Positions 48,295-58,859 of a stretch of 64,000 nucleotides of DNA are shown in pieces (within the stretch, counting starts at the first letter, position 1; each line of letters opens with the position of its first letter). The stretch covers positions 17,454,679-17,518,678 of the forward strand of contig ML677335.1 in NCBI GenBank assembly GCA_007922305.1, in the 5' to 3' direction. Under the pieces are notes generated by a model. That model was not told the origin of the DNA. It was given only the letters and a program-made list of their open reading frames with translations, and searched no databases. The DNA is from Dermatemys mawii (taxonomy: Eukaryota > Chordata > Testudines > Dermatemydidae). A program made the position numbers and the translations under genes.

Positions 48295-49070
48295 GATTAT
48301 AAACCCAAATTTTGGTCTGTGGGTAGAACCCACCATAGTCCTTTTTCCTGGTGGTGAGAGCAAAACTAGGTAAATAGGTTCAAATAAACATTAAGGGTCT
48401 GATTTGACGTAAAAGCAGTGAAGTTAAAGATAAAACTTCAGGATGTGGGTAATTTTGCATACCATATGCAGTATGCTGCCAGGCCTAATTCTCAACATGA
48501 AGGTATGAGTGGAGTAGAGTGTCAGCATTCAGTCTGCATTGTCCTTATTTCTGTTCCTTCTCTGACCTTTTTAACATGTAGACATTCACCTCAATCTTTG
48601 TGGGTTTGGTTGAATGTTATCAATAGACTCTTTTGTAACTTTTTTAAAAAAAACACATTGAGACATTCTTCATTATGCATTGGCAGGATTAAAAGCATGT
48701 GAAACTTTTCTCAGTGCCTCAACATGTACTAACAAGTTAAAATATATTGATGAACTGTTAATTTTTCCATGAAATAAAAGTTCAAAAATCAAGCATGAAA
48801 AACCATGCCAGTTTCATTCAGTTCTTGCTCTTCTCTCCCATCCCAAATTTTCAGAAGCATAATATTAATTATTGTTACTCATTTCTACAGCAGTATTGTG
48901 ACATGTGGAGCAATGTGTATGAGTATTTTTGCTCCTGCAATAAGGAGCAATGAAGTCCAAAACAATACTGTGCAGTAAAAGATAAGGCAGATTGCCTAAA
49001 GTTCAAGTAAATATTTTAAGTATTTTTTTCTGATGGAATGAACTTTTGCAAATTTAGAGTGAGGAAATAT
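48295..49070. other. AT-rich unique sequence
   Basis: No feature recognised. Confidence 0.45.
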
Positions 49071-49072
49071 AA

Positions 49073-50312
49073 TTCTTTGAGTAGTGTCTCTATTGATGAT
49101 CTTTTCTAGGTGTGCTTGCGTCCCCATGCTGCTGATCTAAGAACTTTGGTAGCAGTGTCCATTAGGCTCATACATGCACTCTCTTTCCTCATTTTGTGCC
49201 ACAAGGCTAGCCATCACACAATAGCTAGCCTCTCTCAGTTCCTTCTCAACTACCCCTAGCAAGAGACAGAGCTCCTCACAGTCCATTAGGTTCATCACTC
49301 TATTCACAGTTAGATATTTAGTTGTTCTCTTAACTTAGTGTAGGTGTAGTTTTCTCTTATCCCTTTTTTCTTTCTCCTCAAAAACCCACATTTTTTTTCC
49401 TGCTCCTTCTTCCTTACTGGGGACCCTACCCTCCAAAGAGGTATCCCCAGTTCACAGGGCTTTAAGGAGTGCTTCACTTGCAAAGAGGCAATCATGATTG
49501 CAGACAAGCACTCCCACTGCATTTGCTGCCTTGGAGAAGGCCGCATACAACAAAAGTATGGATCTTGTAAGGACAGAGTGCTCCAACAGAAGATCATCTT
49601 CACAGAGGCAGCTCTCAGATCCTCTGAGGACCTGCGCCACCAGTCACCTGGCAGATGTGAGTCTTCAGTCTACAGTCTTTACATGTAGAGGGCCATGAGG
49701 AAGAGACCAATTGCTGACTCCTCACACAAGTAATCTAAGAAGAGAGCGTGAAGTCCTCATAGTGAGTCCCAAGATAGCTGTAAGCAATATCCATCTCACT
49801 TGGTATCTTTGGAACAGAGACCATCCAGGTCTGACATCCATGACTCATGGAGACCCAGAGCAGCCAGTACCACTGACATGCCCATGGACCTGATGGACAT
49901 GGGCACCAAGTCATCTCCACCAGAAGACAGTAGTAAACACAAGTCTGCATCGGTCTGCGAGTCTGCATCGGTATGGTCACCGATGCCTTATCCAGCACCG
50001 GAGTGACTGATACGGGCAAGATCCCAGTTTTCCCCAGCACTGACACTGGGGCAGTTGGTACAGGCAGAATCCCACCACGCCAGGGACCTCCATACATCAG
50101 ACATACTAGAATCCCTGTGCTGGCTAGGCGCATGGCGCAGCATGAGGAGAGACAGGACTTGCACACACACACTATCAGACACTGCTACCAAAGTTCTCCG
50201 ATCAGCAGCGCAGGGATACAAGCAAGTGGAGCACCCGCAAGGAGACACATCTCGAGAACTATCATTACTGCACAAGGTGAGTAACTTATTACCTACCACT
50301 GAGTGCAAATAC
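49073..50312 (+). mobile_element. DIRS-like retrotransposon fragment (left terminal region and gag-like frame)
   Basis: The left part, 'tctttgagtagtgtctctat' to 'aggtgtgcttgcgtccccat', resembles the terminal and leader region of reptile DIRS elements. From about 49422 a frame on the plus strand reads GFKECFTCKEAIMIADKHSH then CICCLGEG. This is a Cys-x2-Cys … His … Cys-x2-Cys arrangement typical of DIRS gag proteins. Downstream sequence (49.75-50.25 kb) is Ser/Thr/Pro-rich in several frames, as in gag C-termini. The right edge, 'gagaactatcattactgcac' followed by 'aaggtgagtaac', resembles the opposite terminus. If so, the RT, RNase H and tyrosine recombinase region between is deleted. The antisense frame at 49735-50172 is a shadow. 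Confidence 0.6.
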
Positions 50313-50319
50313 TGAACAT

Positions 50320-51810
50320 GCGGATCACAGGACCTTCATTCTGTGAGCACTAGGATAATGTCTTGGATAGTGATCTTTATTTTTCTGTCACAACTGCTAA
50401 CAGTATCTGGTCTTATGACTGCTTCTCTCTGCCCTGACTTCCCACAGATATTTGCTAACATCAATATTGCAATTACATGTTGTCAGTGCCATTCCCTCAC
50501 TTATCACAGGTAGTTTTCTTATTATCAAAATTTGACTGTATTTTCACATTTAAAATGAGGTTTGTTGTATATTCTTCTTTGTATATGTTGGAAAGTATGG
50601 TATATTGTGACGATATATAATCTCTATCTCATGGGGGTCTCAGATAATCTGACAGATCATAAGGCCATTTTGCCTGACAAAATTTGTCAAACTGGGAAGC
50701 CAATTGCTTGAGGTTCAGCTCCTTCTCTTGCCCCTTGTATCTTTATGACTGGGCTAGCAGCCAGTGTCCAACCTTAGAGTTAGTACCACTCCTGTTTGAC
50801 TCTGCTGGGATTGGCACAACTTTGCTTCCTTCTTCTCTCTTGGTCCCAGCTTCCCTACTACAGGCAATGAAAGCTTGTCATGCTGGCTTCCTTCCCCACT
50901 GCAGAGCAAGTTATTCTTTGTATATTAACACTACACATTAAAACAATATTCATAGTTATGTAGTTATAGCTATACAACTAGCCCTGTAAGTATGTGACCT
51001 AAATATTTTGTAGTAACAAGTTGCCATATCTATTTGGGGTACTGTAAAAACCATAAACTCAATATGGATCACGTTGTTCAATAAATAGTTCATACAGCCT
51101 TTATGACTTCAGTTGTGACTTGTCACATGCTGAGTGATTAACTGTAACAGTGTCAGTGTTCTCTCTCAGCCCAGTTCAACAAAATTAGCATCCAGGGAAG
51201 TATATGGGGGCTCGTCATGCTAAGCAATATATTAATCTTCTTTTGGGTGCTAATAAATACAGCCAGGTTTACTACAACATAAGAGATTTAGGAAAGGTGG
51301 TTCTAATAAATAGTACAGCTAGAGTGAGACAATGTAGAGTCAGACTCAGTCAAAACTAAACTAAAAAGGAATATAAAAGTGGAATATAAAGTGAAACATT
51401 TATATCATTGTACCATGGAATTGAATTCTACCCAAAACATTAAAAAAGAAGAAAAAAATCAGAGGTTTTAAGTTCTTCTGAACATTGCTGATAGAATGAC
51501 TAAATAGACAATATTTGCCTACAGAAGTAAGCATTGCTTGAGAAGCAAATGATCTATTCTGCTTAGATAGCTAAAGCAACATACTAATATTCGAATCATT
51601 ATGCAGTGAACCAGCATCCATGTAACATGATTTCACCTCATAAGTAAAATAGAGATAATTTACAGCTGTTTTACTACAGGAACAAAGGAAGGTGGAAACC
51701 TCTCCTTGACTAGATTCTCTGCTTTAATGTTCTAGGAGTTGTTGACCGTACCTTTGACTACTTTAATAAAAACACCTGTTGCTTTTGTGGCATATTACAT
51801 CTTCAGAGGG
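50320..51810. other. AT-rich unique sequence
   Basis: No gene or transposon recognised. 50684-50941 is open but without a domain. Confidence 0.45.
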
Positions 51811-51814
51811 CAAT

Positions 51815-52025
51815 TGAACACTGAATAATTCTCACAACAATACATGAGAAAGGTAAGTTTAATTAGCCCCATTTTAGCAATTAGAAAACTGAGACCTGGG
51901 AAGGTTAAGTGATTTGTCCAAGGCCACATTTGCAAATAAAGGGACACAGCTGGACTTAGATTTCAGACATTCCTCACTTTGAGCCCTGTTCTTATTCCAT
52001 TAGACTTGGATGCCTCTGCTACATA
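51815..52025 (-). mobile_element. MIR SINE, reverse orientation
   Basis: Plus-strand text 'attagccccattttagcaat', 'agaaaactgagacctgggaa', 'ggttaagtgatttgtccaag' and 'gccacatttgcaaata' is the reverse complement of the MIR core in order. It extends to a decayed tRNA-like head near 51990-52025. It is the best preserved MIR in the window. Confidence 0.88.
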
Positions 52026-52029
52026 GTAC

Positions 52030-52560
52030 TTCCAGTTTCTTCATATAAATATCTATAAAAATAGAAGGCAACACTACACCATCAGTGTGAAAATATTGAC
52101 AACAAAAATATTACTAATAGCAGCCTGGTGTTCAATCATAATGCTTTGTATGTGCATGCATTTTAAGCCTTTTGGCCATGTACCCAAAATGTATCTGATG
52201 GGTACATTACACATCCAGCAGACATACAAGACAGGCTTTTGTTAACATGAGGCACCAATGGTAGCAACTGAGAAGTGCACAAATCCACATTTGGGACCCC
52301 AGAGATAAGCAGAGAGTCAGATGTCCTGTGCCAAAGGATGATTAAAAATACAAATAATCTCAATAAAAAGTAATGCAAAATCCAGATTAAATAAAATGTA
52401 TCGACAGTTACTGATTTTAAATAAATTGCAGTGATGCATGTCACATTGATGATAAAGGACACCATCATAGCAAATGTTGGCATCAGAAAGAACTAGCTTG
52501 TGCCAGTTATAAACAGAAAAAAAAATGATCACTTAGGCAATAAAGTCAGATAAAGGCTCC
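52030..52560. other. AT-rich unique sequence
   Basis: No feature recognised. Overlapping minus-strand open frames (52163-52532) have no domain. Confidence 0.4.
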
Positions 52561-52568
52561 AAAATAAG

Positions 52569-53346
52569 TGTGACAGACCCAAATCAGTGGGGTACAGGAG
52601 TCTAGTAGAAGGCAAATATACTGGCCACTGGATTAATGGTTTTCTGTTCCCTGAGTGACCAGAGCAGGGGTTGCGCTTGAGCAATCAGGAACCTGCTAGA
52701 GCCAAGTAAGACAGGCAAGCTAATTAACACACCTGGAGCCAGTTAGGAACATACTAGAATCAATTATAGCAGGCAGACTAATCAAGATACCTGGTTTAAA
52801 AAGGATCTCCCATCAGTGGAGGGGCTCACAAGGAGTGGGGAGTGAGAAGGCGTGCTGCTGGAGGACAGAGGAGTACAAGCGTGATCAGGCTTCAGGAGGA
52901 AGATCCTGCGGTTAGGATAAAGAAGGTGCTGGGGGGAGCCCATGGAGAAGTAGCCCAGTGAGTTGTAGCTGTCACGCAGATGATACAGGAGACACTGTAG
53001 ACGGCTGCTATCCACAGGGCCCTGGGCTGGAACCCGGTGTAGAGGGCGGGCCTTGGTTCCCCCCAACTCCTGAATGGACACAGGAGGAGTTGGCCTGGTC
53101 TGCAAGCAACACCAGAAGGGAAAGTCTAATTTGGAAAAGGATCTGGCCTGTCCCCAACCCACTAGTGGAACAACAGAGACTGTAGAGATTGTTCTCCGTT
53201 CCCCCCATGCTGGCCAGTGATAAGATTAGCTGAGGGAATGGCATGTTTGAGCCTCTAGCAGAAGCAGTCAAACTGAGGGCTGCCATGAACCTCAAACGAG
53301 CAAATCCACCAAAAAGCACAGAAGGCAGAAGAGGAACTTTGTCACA
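52569..53346 (+). mobile_element. Solo-LTR-like element
   Basis: A 778-bp block beginning TGTGACAGACCC and ending AACTTTGTCACA. The ends form a 7-bp inverted repeat (TGTGACA/TGTCACA) with TG…CA boundaries, flanked by TAAG on both sides (52565-52568 and 53347-53350), a 4-bp target duplication. A TATA-type TTTAAAAAGG lies about 230 bp in (near 52795). Interior phrases such as 'gggccctgggctggaacccg' recur, from general knowledge, in turtle repeats. An LTR is favoured over a TIR transposon because of length and the promoter-like box. Open frames inside are unsupported. Confidence 0.6.
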
Positions 53347-53424
53347 TAAGATACCATATAATACTTCCATCTGATCCCAGATGATTCCCTTGCCTAATAC
53401 CAGTTATTTCATCGGACTGTAATG

Positions 53425-54175
53425 GTTCCAACTCACTACCATGTCGCCTCCTGCTGGTTATTCTAGGAATTAACTTAGTCTTTTCGCACGGCACCCCCCT
53501 CGGGTGGTGTCTCGCCACTTTCCCTTCTGCTCCGGACTCACGTCACCTCAAGGAGTGCAGACGCATCACTCCAGCCATGCCCTATTCTGGTTTCCCCCAC
53601 TTCTTAGGGAACAGCAGTCTTCTGTTCAGCCACTCGACTCTGTGGCCAACTGCAGCCGAAGGTTCTAGCCACTTGCCTCAATGGCCAACTGCAGCCCTTC
53701 ACTGACCACTCCCTTCAGTGGCAAGTGGGGATAAAGGGAAGGGGGGACTCCAGGTCCTGACCCAGGGACCCTCTAGGTGGTAGCCATGCACCTCGTCTCC
53801 TTCAAACCCCACCGTGTGTTTCTGTAGGCCACTTACCTGTGACCCTAACACCTTCTTTGCCCATGTCAGGGCTTCAGTTTTCCAGCAAGTCAGACTGGAG
53901 CTCGCTCTCACTCTGCTGGCCCAGCCCAGCACTGCTCTGTCCAGGGTGCTGGGGGTTCCTTCAGTCTTTCAGGAACCAAGCCCTTTGTCCCTGGGCTCCC
54001 AAGAGGGAACTGCCACCTCTGCCCTGCAGCTCTCTTTATATATGGGCTTGTTCTGCCTTGATTGGCTGCTCATTGCAGCCCCTCTCTGATTGGCTGTCTG
54101 CTACACAGCCTCCTGAGGGCTGCTTTTACCCTTTCTCTAGGGGGGGCAGACACCCCATCATGCGGACCTATACTG
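53425..54175 (-). mobile_element. LTR-like GC-rich repeat, reverse orientation, with promoter-like boxes
   Basis: A GC-rich block immediately after the preceding LTR-like element. Read on the minus strand it carries two CCAAT boxes (plus-strand ATTGG at 54089-54093 and 54061-54065) followed about 20 bp later by TATATAAA (plus-strand 54035-54042). This is the order of a Pol II promoter in an LTR U3 region. The remainder is Pro/Ser/Leu-type low-complexity frames with no domain. Ends and target duplication are unresolved. Confidence 0.5.
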
Positions 54176-54331
54176 GATAGCTTGTTTTACCAGTCAAAGT
54201 GTGTGTGGGTGGGTGAGGGGACAGATCTGATTTCCCAAGGACTTCCCTCTTGGCCACTAGGGGCTTGTTTACACAGGGGTCTTAAACCAGATCAAATCAA
54301 ATTAATCCTGTTTGATAACATTTGCATGCAC

Positions 54332-54640
54332 CAGGGGTAGGCAACCTACGGCACGGGTGCCGAAGGCGGCACACGAGCTGATTTTCAGTGGCACTCACAC
54401 TGCCTGGGTCCTGGCCACTGGTCTGAGAGGCTCTGCACTGTAGTTTAATTTTAAATGAAGCTTCTTAAACATTTTAAAAACCGTATTTACTTTACATACA
54501 ATGATAGTTTATTTATATATTAAAGACTTATAGAAAGAGACCTTCTAAAAACGTTAATGTATTACTGGCATGCGAAACCTTAAATCAGAGGGAATAAATG
54601 AAGACTCGGCACACCGCTTCTGAAAGGTCGCTGACCCCTG
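54332..54640. mobile_element. hAT MITE with 8-bp target duplication
   Basis: A 309-bp element starting CAGGGGTAGGCAACCT and ending AGGTCGCTGACCCCTG (13 of 16 paired). It is flanked by GCATGCAC (54324-54331) and GCATACAC (54641-54648), an 8-bp duplication with one change. The AT-rich interior includes 'tttaaatgaagcttcttaaa'. From general knowledge this is a common turtle hAT-derived repeat. It is non-coding. Confidence 0.92.
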
Positions 54641-54929
54641 GCATACACCCATTACTGCGCACTAACACTGCATTTATCAGGAACTCTGGAATCTTGTTGC
54701 AAAGTTGACTAGGTTTCCTTTCAGTTGAATTAGTTTGGTCTGTGGCTCATGTGCACACAATTGCTGTGCCCCACTATTTGCATACTTCTGACAGCTATCT
54801 CACAGTGCTCAGCAGGTTGACTGTTACTGACCTGTCCATTTAGTTTGTGCCCTCCTTGCTCTGGTATCAAGTTTCCAGGATAGCTCTTCTCCCTGTTTAA
54901 AAGGTGGCACAGAGCTAGGTTTTGCCCGT

Positions 54930-55560
54930 TTGCTCCTGGATCCCAGTCTGTCGTCATTCTGGTGGTACAACAATAATTGCAATCCAGAAGCGCCATGGAG
55001 CCATGCCAAAACCCTGGATCTCATCGCCGTCTGGGAAGAAGTGCTGGCACAAGAAGGCCTTGTGGCGAGCCACAGGAATAATGACCCTTTAGTGGACTTT
55101 GCCAAGCAGATTCCCCTGAGGGATCATCACCAGGATGCCGAGCTGTGTGAGACAGAGCAAACAGCTCAGGAGAAAGTACATTGAAATGAGGGATAAAAGG
55201 AAACAAGCTGGTAGGGGGACATGGGACCTTTCCATTTTTTTGATTAACTGGACACGATTTTGCACAATTACAGTACAATCCATCTCAGACATTGTTGAAG
55301 CCTGCTGCCTATAGTCTCTCGCCCACTGAAGATGATCAGCTAGACCCATCAGAGGATGATCAGGAGGATGCTGGAAAGGAGCTGCTCCCTGAGAGACAGA
55401 ATTTTTGGGGGACTCAGGAACCTGACCACCCCCAAGCTGCAAAGCTAGTCCCAGTCTTGCCCTGGTAGAGTGGACCCCTATTCCTGCTCTGCATCGGCTG
55501 AGCCTGACTCCTAGCCAGAAACCCAGGCCAGAACCAAGAGTCAGATCCCCTGGAGAGAAA
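54930..55560 (+). pseudogene. Harbinger MYB/SANT-like accessory gene, broken
   Basis: Encodes the remains of the trihelix/MYB-type DNA-binding protein that accompanies Harbinger transposase and helps it enter the nucleus and bind the transposon ends. The frame 54930-55184 contains the hallmark TLDLIAVW helix, then SHRNNDPLVDFAKQIPLRDH and HQDAELCETE (in intact family members 'RN..IF..IA..M…G..RDA.QCR.K'). Near 55160 a shift moves the continuation to another frame, QLRRKYIEMRDKRKQAGRG with TWDLSIF, the C-terminal part of the same domain. Several later stops follow. The large antisense frame 55089-55586 is a shadow. The protein is non-functional. Confidence 0.65.
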
Positions 55561-55767
55561 TTCAACATGCAAGTACCTATATTCATAATTTATTATCTGT
55601 TATGATTGGTGGTGGATGTGAGGTAGGAGCTCAGACCTCCCTCCCGCTCACCCTTTTTGCTATTTCAAAATGGCACTGCCAACATGTCGCAGTCACAGTC
55701 TGTGCCCACCCATCACCAGCAGATTCTAAAAACAAAAGCATTCATCTGTGAAAAATTCAACGGTTTA

Positions 55768-55955
55768 TTGAGACAGTGCTTACACTAGCCATGTTATGCC
55801 GACAACTGGACTACTGCAAGCAGTTTTGGTCACCTCATCTCAGAAAAGATATATTAGAATTGGAAAACGTACAGAGAAGGGCAACCAAAATGATTAGGGA
55901 TATGAAACAGCTTTCATACGAGGAGAGATTAAAAAGCCTGGGACTGTTCCTGTTC
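55768..55955 (+). mobile_element. CR1 RT C-terminal scrap between the Harbinger genes
   Basis: The frame reads QLDYCKQFWSPHLRKDILEL, then [20 protein letters not shown] and ERLKSLGLF. This is the same segment as CR1 at 47489-47640 ([13 protein letters not shown]…[18 protein letters not shown]). Both ends are cut. It could be a truncated insertion followed by deletion. Confidence 0.75.
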
Positions 55956-56529
55956 ATCTCTCAGATCCAGCCTGAGATGCAAGAACACTTGCACCTGGGA
56001 GTCTAGCTCTTCTGAGCCTTGCAACACGCAAGAACCCACGCAGGCCAGAAGATCCCGAGGCAAGGTGGATATTTGCTTTTAATTTAATGTACCTGCCTTA
56101 TCCTAAATTGTTCTATTTGAAATATTTTACTGTTAAGTTTAGACTTTTGTTTGTTCTGCTGCAGAAATTAAAAGGTTTGTGTATTTGGTTACTTAAGAAG
56201 ATTGGTTAGTTATATGCATTTCCAGATACAAAGATATTATTTTACAGTAGTTTCATTTAAAACTTTGGTTTTTTTTGTCCTTTCATAATAAAACCATTTA
56301 CAATAAATGTGATGACTCATAATGGATGTAGCACAAACTCCTTGAACAAAGCTGAAATAATAATTGATAGAGTTTTGCAAAAAGCACATAAGGAACGTTA
56401 ACCACCCACACGCACTAGACAGTGCTTGCAATAACTGCATCCCAACACACGCTCCACAAGCTAACATGTTCAGGCATAAGATTCAAAATTTGAACAATAA
56501 ACACCCCAACAACATTTCCCTGGGTGTTT

Positions 56530-57350
56530 ATGTTCTCTATAAGATGCCTTGTTGGCTGGCTGAACCTCTCAGCAAGTCTCTGGACCTCAGCCTCTCACCC
56601 ATCAGTAGGGCTTTCCTGCTTGTTCTCACAAATGTTGTGTAAAACACAGAACAGAGCTATAACGGTTGGAACTTTTTTTCTGCTATTTCAGAAGCAGAGC
56701 CATCTGCCTTTCAGATTGGCTATCTGAAACTGGCTATCATTTTACAGCTACTTGGGTGATAGTTAAATTGATCCTTTCTTCTGCCCATGTATAGATTCAT
56801 TAGCCAGCACATCAGCAGGTAAGCCGTGTCTACCTCTACCTGAATAACTGGACCAGCCACCACACCATTGTCCACATGTGTCCTGAGGGCAAACAGTTCT
56901 TTCTCCATTAATTTAAATAGTACTGAGTTCGGAGAGATCCTAGCATCAGGGACCCTTACGTCTGTAAAACTGCTGCGGTGTTCAGTCATTCCTTGGAGCG
57001 CCATAGAGAAATGCCCCTTTCTGTTGATAAATTCTGTGCTCTGTGGGGGTTGGCTACAGACCAGCAACATTCTGAAATGGCCAGCTTCCAGATGGCGATG
57101 GGAGGCTGTTTCTCCATGGAGCTCCACATGTTGGAAGGCTTTTGCTGAAGCTCTGCAGTCAGTTCTGAACAGATCTCAGAAGAGATACCCTTCATCATTC
57201 TGAAATTCTCTCACCGCTGCTGGTCACTTCAGCTCTGCAAAATGATCCACTCCTATTAATCCCTGCTGGGTTTGTGGGCCCAGAAGTGACACCGAATGTC
57301 ATGTAGTTAATCCAGGAACGGCTCAGTGTCCTATGTTTCTTCCACCTCAT
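56530..57350 (-). pseudogene. Harbinger (HARBI1-like) transposase, broken and internally deleted
   Basis: DDE transposase of the PIF-Harbinger superfamily, the enzyme that cut and pasted the surrounding element. On the minus strand the N-terminal helical part reads ENFRMMKGISSEICSELTAE and IAIWKLAISECCWSVAN (57210 down to 57045). It then jumps directly to EFINRKGHFSMALQGMTEHR (57035 down to about 56975). The stretch that normally lies between, including 'AIDGTHI' with the first catalytic Asp, is missing. The second catalytic block survives as VDTAYLLMCWLM (normally GD.AYPL.PWLM). FNYHPSSCKM stands for 'FNYRLSR.R', but the Glu block is lost. A decayed C-terminus (…RKALLMGERLRSRDLLRGS) reaches about 56535. 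Multiple stops make it dead. Confidence 0.75.
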
Positions 57351-57790
57351 CCTGCTGCCACCACTGTAGAGTATCTTCCTGCTGCCAGAGAAGCTGTTGC
57401 TTCTGCCATAGAATATTCTCTTGCTCCCACATCTCCTGTTCAGTGGTGCAATGGCAAAAGTCCAGTGTCGAATTCATCTGGATTTGAGTGCTGTGGTACA
57501 GCCTGAGCAGCCCATGTATATTTGCACTTGCCACCATAGTGGCATGGAGCATTGTTGGATCCATTGCTGACTGACAGCAATTTGAACTGGCACAAGACCT
57601 CCCAGAAACAAAGTATAGGCTGGAGAGAGTGGAAACACGGGATTTTTTTAAAAAATATTTGAACCGTCTTGGCTTTCCACAATTCACTGCTAAAACAATC
57701 CCAGAATGCATGCTGCTGAACAGTGACACAAAGGACCAGGGGATACCTTCTGAGAACTCTGTGCCCTCAGCTGACAGCAAACTGCTGCTG
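57351..57790 (-). pseudogene. 5' region of the Harbinger transposase gene
   Basis: A minus-strand frame (57331-57780, 149 codons) contains MDPTMLHATMVASANIHGLL and a Gln/Glu/Trp-rich tail (QKQQLLWQQEDTLQWWQQ). It leads, after stops and shifts, into HDIRCHFWAHKP just before the transposase core. Similar Gln-rich leaders precede the transposase domain in related turtle copies (general knowledge, not checked). Part of it may be non-coding. Confidence 0.45.
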
Positions 57791-57900
57791 TATGTTCATG
57801 TGATGTGCATTGAAAATGGAATGGGTGTCTCTGTGCATGCTATCAGCATAACTCGTGAGTTACCTAACAGACATCAGCAATCTATGCATTAATCCCCCTT

Positions 57901-58715
57901 GCAGACACATCCTAAAATAACTAGTGAGAACTATATTCTGTAACTAATAGGTTCAGTGATTCAGTTAACCCAGCTGGTGCAGGGAAAATGGACTAGAGGA
58001 GGGCTGTATGTCGGTTGGAAAGACTTTTGTATATATTATTCCAGTCACTTCATAATGGATGTCAGGAGAACAGAATGGGTGGCAGATTAGTGTGCTGCTA
58101 CCTAAACTTCCTGCTTTTGCCATGATTCATTAACCCTAATCTGAAGAAATGTTTTGTGGTCCAAAGCAACCTATTCAATATATTGTTTAAAAGAAATAGA
58201 TCGAGAATAAGAGAGGCCCTTCATGTTCTGCCCTAGTGTATCCCATTTCTCTTTATAATGCATGATAATTTGTTCTGTTCCCCATTTTTTTTAGGGCTAC
58301 AAGTCAATGGCTATTGAATGTTGTTTAATCATAAATGGGTATTTTGTGTAATATGAGCTCCATTGTTAAAATTAAGAGAATTCTTCAGTGGAAAATATAG
58401 TTTTTGGAAGAGAAAGGAAATCTGATGCATCTAAACCATTTGAGTGATTCCATAAGCATACAATACCAAGCGAAACAAAATAAAATGATCAGGAAGAATC
58501 TGGTATAGGTTTGAAAATCAGTGCTAGCAGATGAACATGACAAATTGGGATCTGGGCTGATGAAAATAAAATAAAAAGAATACCTTCTAGATAAACACAA
58601 AGCTCTTTATACATTTCACATTACCATCCACTGTTCTTTAGTGCAGGATACAGCATCTTCTATTGTGTGCTGTGCTTTCCTGATTCTTTAGAAAATAAAT
58701 ATTGATGGAATGAAG
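57901..58715. other. AT-rich unique sequence
   Basis: No feature recognised. The right terminal repeat expected for the Harbinger element was searched for here by eye and not found. Confidence 0.45.
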
Positions 58716-58719
58716 ATAT

Positions 58720-58853
58720 AACTGTGAGGGGTGGTGAAGAACTGAAATGACAATGGATGAGTTATGAGGGCTAGTATGGAGGAGCAAGATCTATCATATG
58801 TGTTATGCAAGAGGTCGGACTACATGATCACAATGATCCCTTCTGGCCTTGGA
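58720..58853 (+). mobile_element. CR1-type 3' end fragment
   Basis: It carries 'caagaggtcggactacatga', 'tcacaatgatcccttctggc' and 'cttggaatctatcag', the terminal ~60 bp of a CR1 subfamily, preceded by a weakly matching ~75 bp. Confidence 0.75.
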
Positions 58854-58859
58854 ATCTAT

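Larger units (their letters stand above)
54260..57900. mobile_element. PIF-Harbinger transposon remnant (two convergent genes)
   Basis: The outline is inferred from two genes and a left terminal motif. The left end GGGGCTTGTTTACACA at 54260 is preceded by CTA (54257-54259), compatible with the 3-bp TWA-type duplication of Harbinger elements. A MYB-like gene on the plus strand (54930-55560) and a transposase on the minus strand (56530-57790) face each other, the two-protein layout of this superfamily. A hAT MITE sits inside the left end and a CR1 scrap lies between the genes. No matching right terminal repeat was found, so the right boundary is approximate. Confidence 0.6.

Noticed and set aside
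49735..50172. 145-codon minus-strand frame rich in Cys, Pro and Trp
   Set aside because: Antisense shadow of the DIRS-like gag region; no domain recognised.
52782..53370. Overlapping open frames of 75-126 codons on both strands
   Set aside because: They fall largely within an LTR-like element and show no retroviral or host domain.
55089..55586. 165-codon minus-strand frame
   Set aside because: Antisense to the Harbinger MYB-like pseudogene, whose plus-strand peptides match a known family.
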